This document shows, piece by piece, positions 20,709 to 30,757 of a DNA stretch of 36,614 nucleotides; positions within the stretch are counted from its first letter, which is position 1, and each line of letters starts with the position of its first letter. The notes beneath the pieces are model-generated. The model did not search any database. It worked only from the letters and a program-made list of their open reading frames with translations, and had not been told where the DNA came from. Both the position numbers and the translations under genes were made by a program. The DNA comes from Micractinium sp. NFX-FRZ (taxonomy: Eukaryota > Chlorophyta > Trebouxiophyceae > Chlorellales > Chlorellaceae). Location: the NCBI GenBank assembly GCA_029339195.1, contig JAPTJF010000558.1, forward strand, positions 1 through 36,614, in the 5' to 3' direction.

Positions 20709-22725
20709 TCACGTGAGCTTGAGGGTGCGCAGCAGCGTGGGCCGCTCCCTCACCATGTCCGCCACCTGCTGCCGGCTCATGCTGTGGTTGTGCATCAACC
20801 ACAGCGTGGCCACCTGCATGTGCAGCGCCTCCTGCAACCAACCAATCAGCAGGGAGGCAGTGAGGCGGGAAAGGCTGGTCGGGCGCCGCAGGCTGCCAGC
20901 AGGTGGTCAGCACACATTAGGAGGCGGCCCTGCTGCACGGCACTGGCCCGGGCATGCATGTACAGGGCCCCCGGAAGCCATGCCGCTGCGAGTGCTCCTG
21001 TCAAACTGTGAGGGAGCCCACAAAAAATCGTGCGTGCATTGCACACAGCACCACACTACAACGGGGTAGCAGCAGGCCGTGGCGGCAGCAGCAGGCGCGT
21101 GCCTCACCGCTGCATCGCGCATGAGCATTGAAGGGCGGTCCATGAACGCCGCCGCCATCTGCCAGGTGGTGGCATGCTGCCGCAGCGCCTCTGCCAGCGC
21201 GGGCTGCGGCAGCGCCAGCAGGCGCGGCGCCAGGGAGAGCAGCAGGCACAGCTCGTCCACGCTGGCGTCCAGCTGGCACTGCAGTGACGTGGCGGTGGCC
21301 TCCAGCTGGCATGCGCTGGACAGCAGGATGCCGGGGTGGGCAGCCAGGTTGCGGCGGAGGGCCATACGGCGCCAGCCGGCGCACGAGTGGAGCCAGCGTA
21401 CCTGCATGCACGCCGGGGGCGCGGCACATGGGTGTGGGCAGCGGTTGCGGGGACTTGCTAGGAAGCTAGGCCAGCACACATCCATACAGAGGCTGGTGAT
21501 TAAGTTGCCAGCACACCTAACACACGTTGTGCATGGGATACTTGCTGCACACGGTGAGATCAGTGCCATGCCCAGCCTCCAACTAGCTACGCACCTGCCC
21601 TAGCGTGGGCCACACACAAGGGCGCACCCGCATGCAAAACCCACGCAGACACATGCGCCGGTGCGGGCACAGATGTAACACTCACCACGGCTGCGGCCTC
21701 TGCTGGTTCCGCCAGCAGCAGGGTGGGCTGCGCTGCCAGGTAGGCCGCTGCGGCGCCGCCCTCGAGCGCCACATGGCGGCAGAGCCAGAAGTAGCGGCGC
21801 TGCAGCTCCTCGGGGCACAGGGCCAGGAACTGGGCGGCTTGCAGGCGGTGGCGCCTGAGAGCGCGGAACACAGCCGTCGTCTGTTCCTGTCAGGGTCGGG
21901 AGTTGGCAAGGTGGGCAGGGCAGTTTGGGGCAGCAGCGGTGTGGGCAGGAGGCCAGCAGCCTGGGCTCATTGGCAACACGCAGTGCGGAGACCCCTGGAC
22001 TGGCGGCAAGTACAGCAGGGTTGCGGCAAGCTGGGGCGCATGCGTCAAGGCACACGTAAGACAGGTGGCGTGACGATAGAGCTGTGCTGCCCGCTTGACC
22101 TCCCAGTTCCCAATGCACACTGCTCTGTGCTGCTGCCATCCAGGAACAACGCCAGCCCACCACCACTGCCGTGTGGTGCTGTTGCCCCAACCTACCTCCC
22201 ACCCACCCCCCCACACACCTGCGTCAGCCCAAGGTCTTTCAGGCAGCCCAGCAGCGGGCGCAGGTGCTGCTGCACATCCAGGCACAGCGCCTCCGGCGTG
22301 CTCTCCAGCACCAGCACGGCGCTGGTGATGCGGCGCAGCCGCTGCTGCTGCAGCAGGAAGGAGTGCACGGCCTGCGCTCCGGCATGAGGGGCAGGGGAGG
22401 AAGCGCGGGGGTGGCTTGGCTGGCAGAGACAGGAAGGGTTTGGCGAGCTCTGCGCACGTGGTTCACACACACGGACCTCAGTACAAGCCGCAAACTGGGG
22501 CAGCAAAAGGCAACACCAGCGCACCCGCCCCACGCAAACACTCTGAACCACCCGCCCACCGACCTGCGCTTGGTCAACCGACACCGGCGGGGGCGGCGCC
22601 CCTCCTGCCAGCGCCGAATGTCGCAGCCGTTGGTTGACCAGGCTGATTGCCACGCCCTGGCGGGACAAGTAGTCTCCAGCTGGGGGGGTCAAGCAAGCTC
22701 GTGGCAGCGGCAGCAGCGCTGCCAT
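20709..22725 (-). CDS. mTERF-like organellar protein
   Basis: Five minus-strand exons, 22725-22564, 22371-22219, 21886-21686, 21401-21108 and 20831-20709, join in phase to 310 aa with a TGA stop. The protein is a series of short helical repeats carrying the spaced Pro-x-Leu signature of mTERF motifs: STPEALCLDVQQHLRPLLG-LKDLGLT, AQPTLLLAEP, AHPGILLSSA, LAPRLLALP, DRPSMLMRD, RERPTLLRTLKL. Family members bind organellar nucleic acid and act in mitochondrial or plastid transcription, RNA processing or translation. The N-terminus has few acidic residues but is short for a transit peptide, so an upstream exon is possible. It is divergent from the V-ATPase gene, with 525 bp between start codons. 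The assignment rests on repeat pattern, not on a strong motif. Confidence 0.7.
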
Positions 22726-23250
22726 AGTCGCCGGCGGCAGGGTTGTGGCAGTGGGCCTGGTCAGCGCGGCCCAAGCTAGTAGTCTGGCCCCAGACTGTCG
22801 ATGGCCGTTTGTAGGCGGCTAGACGGCCACCCCGAAAGGCGAGGACTGCTTCCGAGCGGAGACTTTAGGGCTGTTGGTGGGGCTCGCTTTCGGCACGCTA
22901 GCCCAGACACGCCCATCGGCGATGTGAGACCCGGGAACGCACGTGACAGGAGGCTCTTGGGCTCTGTTCACCACGCGTGTGCTGTGCTGTGCTTGTTGTT
23001 CCATGCTGCCACCGCCCTCCCGTGCCCTCTGCGCCCCGGAGCCTCCCTCATAGGGCACCGTCATCTCCTCGCCAAACTGGCGTCAAGGGAGTCTCTGAAG
23101 CGCCGAACTCCCAGACGGGGGTCAGAGGAGCGCCTTGAGGACGCTTCTTGGGATCTGCCACGCACCGTTGACTTTGAGGACTCGCAGGGCAAGGCCTCAG
23201 CCTCTGGACGAGTGTTTTCGGCGCGCGGGAGGAGAGGGCAAGACGGCATT
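22726..23250. promoter_or_regulatory. Putative bidirectional promoter (mTERF-like / V-ATPase a)
   Basis: The sequence between two divergent start codons must hold both promoters. No TATA box was recognised. On the plus strand an uninterrupted frame from an ATG at 22801 runs in phase into the V-ATPase start. Confidence 0.5.
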
Positions 23251-26200
23251 ATGGAGCTCTTTCGTTCCGAGGAGATGCAGCTGTGCCAGGTGAGGGAGTG
23301 CAGAGAGTAGGTCAGCGGCGGCAGCTTGGGTCAAGCAGCGATCGCGGCCAGATCGACTGGCGGCGGGCCGGCGGCACGGCCGTGCCCTAGGGCTTGAACG
23401 CCTGTGCACAGTGGTTCTCGTGGTGCCGCCTGCAGCTTTATTTGTTCCCCCTCGCACTGCCTGCAGCTGATGATCCCAGCTGAGGCCGCGCATGACACCA
23501 TCTCGGCGCTGGGTGAGGTGGGCATGCTGCAGTTCAAGGACCTGAACGCCGACCGCACCGCCTTCCAGCGCACCTACGCCAACCAGGTAGGGCACTGGGG
23601 AGTTGTTGGGTGCTATAGCTGGGTGGTGCTGCCTTGCCGCTGTCAGCTTTCGTCTGCTGCATGTGGGACCGCTTGTTGCCGCAGGCAGGCAGGCAATCAG
23701 GCAGCAGCGGCGAGAAGGTCTGCGGCTGGCATGGCGCGCTGTGGGGCAGGGGCTCCGCGCACGCGCCTGCCGCGCGGGCGCACCGGCCCCCTCACCAAAG
23801 CCCCGCCGGAGCTGTGTTGTGCAGATCAAGCGTTGCGACGAGATGGCGCGCCAGCTGCGCTTCTTCACGACTGAGGTGGAGAAGGCGGGGATCCTGGTGG
23901 CGCCGCGCCTGTCGGCAGAGCAGGTGCGACAGCTGGGTGCAGGGCAGGGGGACAAGGGCAGGGCAGGCGGGCAGGCTGGGTGTGAGGCAGCCCGCGCCAG
24001 CCTGCACGTTTTGACGTCCTGATGTGCATGCTCTCGTGCACAAGCATCTTCTGTTGCACTCCAGTGGCTCTGCTTGTATTTGCTTCCTCATGATAAACCA
24101 TGTTCATCATGACAACGCCACGTGTCGCCCCTCCCCTCCCCCTGGGCAGGGCCTCATGGAGTTTGACGCCCTGGAGTACAAGCTGTCCCAGCTGGAGACA
24201 GAGCTGCTGGAGCTCAACGGCAACTCGGACCGCCTGCACCGCTCGCACAACGAGCTGCTGGAGCTGCAGGTGGGCAGCACATGCAGTGTTTACTGGGTGT
24301 AGCAAGTAGCGTGTACTGCGTGTGGGCCTGGGTGAAGGGCAACCTCGGACCGCCTGCACTGGAGCCAGCTGCATCATGCATAGGCAAGCAGCAGGTGTGC
24401 TGCCGAGCTGAGTGCTTGCAGCGGGCTTTGGTGACCGGCAGCCAGTCCCAGCAGGGGACTGTCAATCTCAAAGTGGCGCTATTGCCATGCTGTGCGCTGC
24501 CGCAGCTGGTGCTGGAGCGGGCGGGCTCCTTCTTTGAGGACGCGCGCACCTCTGCCGACCGCGCGCAGCGCGAGAGCGCCACCGCCGCCTACGCCGACAG
24601 TGAGCGCCGCTGCTGCTGCTGCCTGCCTTGGACTTGCCTGCCTGCGTTGCCTGCGCAGATCATGCTTGCTTGCACGCCTCGCCGGCCATGCACGCCTCGC
24701 CGCTGGCTGCGGTCCCTTGCTGCAGCCCCTTGCTGCCTGCTGCTGCCTGCCTGCTCCGCCCCTGCCCCGCCACCCTGCATGCCCGCCTGCCCGCCCCTGC
24801 CTTGCTGCTGCCTGCCTGCTCCGCCCCCCTGCCCCGCCACCCTGCATGCCCGCCTGCCCGCCCCTGCCTGGCCCAAACAGCAGGCGCCCGCACGCCCGAC
24901 ATAGGTGCCCCCCTGCTGGAGTCGGCCCAGGCGTTTGAACCCAAGGCGGTGCAGCTGGGGTTTGTGGCGGGGACCATCCCCGTGGAGAAGCTGGCGGCGT
25001 TTGAGCGCCTGCTGTTCCGGGCCACCCGCGGCAACATGTTCCTCAAGTTTACGCCGGTGGGTGCCCAGGGCGCGGGGGCAAACATAGAAGCAGTTGGTGC
25101 CACATGGGCTTGTGTGGACACCGGGGGGATTCGTGGCGTGGGTCACAAGCGCCGGCGGGGCTATGGGAACCACGCCGGTGGGCGGGCGTGTATTCAGCCA
25201 TGCTTGTGCCACTCTTCTGCCTTCGGAATACACATCCCTACCCTCCTAAATGCTGCGCCTCCTTCTTGCCTGGATGTTGGCTCTGTTACTCTCCCTTTCA
25301 CAAGCACCTGCCCTGGAACCGCTACGCCCTGCCCTCACTGTGCTGCGCCGCCTGCCCTGCCTCTGCAGGTCGGCTCCGTCGCCGACCCCGCCACGGGGGA
25401 GCGCGTGGAGAAGGCGGTGTTTGTGGTGTTCTTTGCGGGCGAGCGCGCCCGCCAGAAGATCCTCAAGATCTGCGAGGCCTTCTCCGCCAACCGCTACCCC
25501 TTCCCCGACGACCTGGCCCGCCAGCGCCAGATGAACGCCGAGGTGCGTGGGCACACGAGTGCCTTTTATACCCAAGTGGGTGGGGGCGCGGGCGGGTTAG
25601 AGGGGTTGAGGTGCGCGGGCCGCCTTCTCCGACGACCTGGCACTCCAGTGCCAAGTGCCAGATGAACGCAGAGGTGGGGCCGCTCTTTGGTGCTTGTTTG
25701 CTTGGGTGGGAAGGGCCTGCTTGAGCTGCACACTGCCCTGGCGGCTGTATGGTCTCACACATTGAATGATCGCAACCTCGCCCCACGTGCTGCGCAGGTC
25801 AACGGCCGCCTGCGCGAGCTGCACACCACCCTGGAGGCGGGCGACCGCCTGCGTGAGGGGGTGCTGCAGGCCATTGCCCTCAACCTGGAGTCCTGGTCCA
25901 TCCAGGTGGGTGGGTGGGTGTGCGGTCTCATGACAAGAAAGGTCTACACCGGGGGAGGGGCAAGTGGGAGCAGGGTGTTAGGACTGCAGTGGGTGCCAGG
26001 GTGGCAGGACACCGGTTGACAGTCGAGTGGTTGCCAGGGTGACAGGCCAGCGGCGGGCAGGCGGGTAACCATGCCAGGTTGGGCGACCCCAGCGGAGGTT
26101 GGGTGGGCAAGGGTGGGTGCATTGGGCAAAGTGCCACCCATCAACAAAGCTGCATGGCCTGTGCCTCCGCAGGTGCGGCGCGAGAAGGGGGTGTACCACA

Positions 26201-29200
26201 CGCTGAACAAGCTGAGCGTGGATGTGACGCGCAAGGTGCTGGTGGCCGAGGCATGGGTCCCCGTGGCCGCCAAGGCGCGCGTGCAGGTGAGCACCTGCCC
26301 TCGTGACACCGCCCTGCTGCCTGTGCTCTCCACGGTCTACTGAGCTGTGTGTTTGATGCATTTCCTGCACTGCATCCTGTGCGTTGCAGCCTTTTGCCTC
26401 ACCACGCCCGTCTCTTCCCCAGTCCTGCATTCCCCTCCTGGCCGGATGTGCGCTGTGCACTGCCGCCGCTCCCGCCGCTTCCCCGGTGCCCAGCGCGCCC
26501 AACCCCTGCGCCTCACCTCGCTGCAACAACCATGCCTCCCAACCGCCTCCCGACCGCAGGACGCGCTGCGCACCGCCGCCGCCCGCGCCGCCTCCCCCGT
26601 GGGCACCGTCTTCCAGCCGGTGGTGACGTACGAGCCGCCGCCGACGTACCACACCACCGGCAAGACCACCGAGGCCTTCCAGGGCATTGTGGACGCGTAC
26701 GGTGAGGGGGCACGGCCAGGGCAGGGGCCAGGGGGGCAGAGTGTTGTGTTTGCGTGTGGTGAGGGATCATCCCTGGGCGGTGTGGTTGCATACAATGCGT
26801 TGTGGGGCTTCCTAGGTGTACAAGTGGTGTGTGGCATGGCCCAAGTAGGGCTCTGTGTTTCGACGGGAAGGGAGCACCTAAGCCTTGCAGGGCATTGTGT
26901 CTGCGTACGGTGAGGGGGCCACCTCCAGGGCAGGCGGGCCAGGGAAGCAGGCGGCAAGGCGCCCGGTGTGTTGCCTGGCTCACCATCGACACCACCATCG
27001 TGCCTCTCACCCGCTCTGCCCCCACCCCTTCTATCCTCCCCCCCCACCCCCCCGCCCAACAGGCGTGGCCCGCTACCGCGAGGCCAACCCCGCCGTCTTC
27101 ACCATCATCACCTTCCCCTTCCTCTTCGCCGTCATGTTTGGAGACATCGGCCACGGCATCCTCATGCTCATGTTTGCCCTGCTGCTGGTGAGCTGCTGCT
27201 TCTGCTTCGTGTATGCCGGCGCTGCCGCGTGTGCTGTGTTTCCGGGTGTGCCGGCTTTGGTGCTGTAGAGCCGGCAGCTCATGTCGGAGTCCTCCGCCCC
27301 GCTGCTATTTCAGCCATCAGGCCCATCCGACTCCGCACCCGGCCTGCATCCGCCACCGCACATGAAGTGCTCTGGCTCGCCCGCCCCACCGCACCTGAAC
27401 ACGTCTTTGACAAAGCATTGCCCCCACCCATACCCCTGCCTCCCGCCTCCTGCCTCTGGCGTCAGGTGATGCGGGAGAAGAAGATGATGAAGCAGGACCT
27501 GGGGGACATCCTGGGCATGATGTTCGGGGGTGAGTTTTTGTGAGATGTGCATGTGTGAATACCAGGGCAGCCCGGGGCGGCGTGATGTGTGGGGTGCAGC
27601 AGGTCCTGGAATGCATCTTGGGCATGATGCTTGGGGGTGAGACACGGCACAGTACTCCTTTGTTCCGGGAAATGGCGGTGTGCATGTGTTGGGGGGAAGC
27701 AGACGGGCAGCACGGCGGTGGGCGGCACCGCCTGGGGGCGAGCAGCGCGGCGCTTCGTGGCGGGGGGCATGATGGGGTGCTGATCTGGGGTTATGCACTG
27801 CTTGGGCACGATAAGCGGGTGGTGGTCTAGCGAAGCGCTGCACTGCAATCCAACCACTCTCCCCACCGCCTGTCTCCGCACTCTTGCAAAGGTTGCTACA
27901 CCATCCTGCTGATGGCTGCCTGCTCATTGCTCTTGCTCGCCTGTGCTCCGCCTGACGCACACGTCCCCCACCCCTCCTCGCCCTTCTGCCTCCATAGGCC
28001 GCTACATCATCCTGCTCATGGCCATCTTCTCCATCTTCACCGGCCTCATCTACAACGAGATGTTCTCAGTGGGTGAGTGGGCCACAGCTTCGACTCGGGT
28101 CAGCGCAGATCACATGGCCGCTTGAACCCAAGGCTGGAGAGCTGTGGGTCGAGTGGAGCCATCGTGTTGCGGAGCCAAGGGCGGGCGCGTGCTGGCCTCC
28201 CTCGCCTTTCTACAAGCATCCACCCGCCCGCCCATCCTGTCCCCCTTGCACACCCGGCCCCTCGCTCGCTGACCATGGCCACCGGGTTGCCACCACCCCC
28301 TCGCCCTCCCGCTGCCCTCTCACACTGCCTCCTGCCCACCGCCCTGCCCCCTCCTCCCGCAGTGACCACCTGGTTTGGCGGCACCCGCTTTGCCTGCGCC
28401 ACCGACCACAAGCTGACCGACCCGGTGCACATCATGATGAACCCAGACTCCTGCCCCTCAGCCTTCATCACCGGCCTGGAGATGACGGTGAGCAGGGGGG
28501 CAGTCGGGAGGCAGGGGGCCTGGTGCACAGTTTTGTGTTGTGCCTGCTCGGTTGCCCACCGCCCTCAGGCCCCTGGGGCCCCTGTGCGTGCGTGTCACGT
28601 CCACCACCCCATCTCGCCTCGCTCCTCAACCTTCCTTCTCGGCCCCTCTGGCTGCCCCTGCAGACCCCCGGCACTCCGTTTGCCTTTGGCGTGGACCCCG
28701 CCTGGCACGGGACGCGCACGGAGCTGTCGTTCCTTAACTCCATGAAGATGAAGATGAGCATCCTGCTGGGGGTGGCGCAGGTGGGGCATCATGTCACCTG
28801 GTTGTTTGACTGTGCATGTGGGTGGGTTGGATGTCAGAGCTGTCGCTCCCCAGTCTTTGTCATGAGGGTCAGGTCATGAGGGTCAGGTCAAATCATGAGG
28901 GTGAAGATGAGCATCCTGCTGGGGGTGGCGCAGGTGGGGCATCACGTCACCTCTTCATCCTGCCTCTTGCCTTGCTTCAAAGGCTGGCCTGGTGCTGTTG
29001 GGGGCGGCACTGCTGGCATGGTGGCCCGCCTTGCCCCAGCTGGCACCTCCCTGCCCTGCCCCGCGCAGCTCGACCTCTGCCTGCTCCGCTTCACTTTTCG
29101 GAAACTGCCTCTCTCTCTCCTGCCCCGTTGCCAACTGTGTTTGTTGGTCTCCCCCACCTCCTCTGCACAGATGAACATGGGCATCAGCCTGTCCTATGTC

Positions 29201-30717
29201 AACCACTGCCACTCCTGCTTTACCCCTGCCTTCTAACCCAACCCATAATTCTCTACACGTTCCTTTGTTGACTGCAGATGAACGTGGGCATCATCCTGTC
29301 CTACTTCAACCAGCGCTACTACTCCGACCCCCTCTCCACCATCTGCGAGTTCATCCCTCAGGCAAGTCTGGCCGCCGCCCGCTCGCTCGCAGGCGTGCTG
29401 TGTGAGCCTGTGCATGAGCCTTGTGGCATGTTGCCAGACCAGGCGGGCCCAGCCATCCAGTCCGGCTGTGGGCTGTTGCCACTGTGTCCCAGCCTGTTCG
29501 CGCTGTGTGCGCGACCTGGCTTGGACAGCGCTGTGCGTCTTTGCCTCCGGCGCACGCCCCTCCCGCTTGCCCTCTACCCCCCGCATGCAGCGCCCTGTGC
29601 TTCTGCACCCTTCCTTCTCCCCTCACCCCTGCCACCCTGCCACCCTTCTGCCCGCCCCCTCTGTCCACCACTGCAGATGATCTTCATGAACGGCCTGTTT
29701 GGGTACCTCTGCATCCTGATTGTCATGAAGTGGGCCACCGGCTCCACAGCAGACCTCTACCACACCCTCATCTACATGTTCCTCTCGGTGAGCCTGCCAC
29801 CAGCAGCGGCCGTCGCTGCCATGTGTTGAGTTCTGCCTGGCACGCAGGACGCCAGGCAGCCAGGCTGGAAGTGCGCCAGCACCTGTGTTTCGACAAGCAT
29901 GCCAGCGGCAACACCAGGGGCAGCTAGGCCGGCCAGAATGGGGGCTGTGCCAGCAGCCGGCACCCACGCCTCGTCTCATGGCTAGGGGGGCTGTGTTTCC
30001 CTTGGGTGGCCCTTCTTGCAGCCCAGCGACGTCGGCTGCCGCAGCACCTGCCCCACAACGCAACTGTTTGCCTCAACACCGCCCGCTCGCCTGTGCTGTG
30101 TGCTCTCTCGGTGTGCCCTCTTGCAGCCTGGCGACGTGGACTGCGGCGGCGAGTGCCCCGAGAACCAGCTGTTCAAGGGGCAGGCCGGCCTGCAGGTCTT
30201 CCTGCTCCTCATCTGCTTTGTCGCCGTCCCCTGGATGCTGCTTCCCAAGCCGCTCATCCTCAAGAAGAGGCACGAGAAGCGCTCGCAGCAGGTGCGGGCT
30301 TGCGGGCCTGCCACGTGTGTGCGCCGTGCTCGCTGCTGCCCGGGTCGCACTCTGTTCTGAAGGAAGGGGCACGAGAGCCGCGCATGCAGCAGGGCAAAGG
30401 GCGCCTGTTCTCGTCCCGTCACATGTTGTGGGGCCGTGTGCTGTGGGGCTCAAAGCGCCCTGTGATGAATGTGTGCATTCCGCACCCCGCCTGCGCGCCT
30501 CTCACACCCTGCTTGCTGTTCTCCCTCCCTGCCTACTCTCCCCCCACAGAGCGCCTCCTATGGCCTGCTGAACCCCGATGACAACGCCTTCCGCTTCCAG
30601 CGCTTCACCGGTGAGAGAGGTGCTCTGGGTTGCACTGAGGGGCTGTGCGCACAGAGGAGGAGGGCGGAGCGGAGGAGGGCAGGCTTGCACTGCCCTGGCC
30701 GCCTCCGCTCCTTCTCG

Positions 30718-30757
<40 letters not shown>

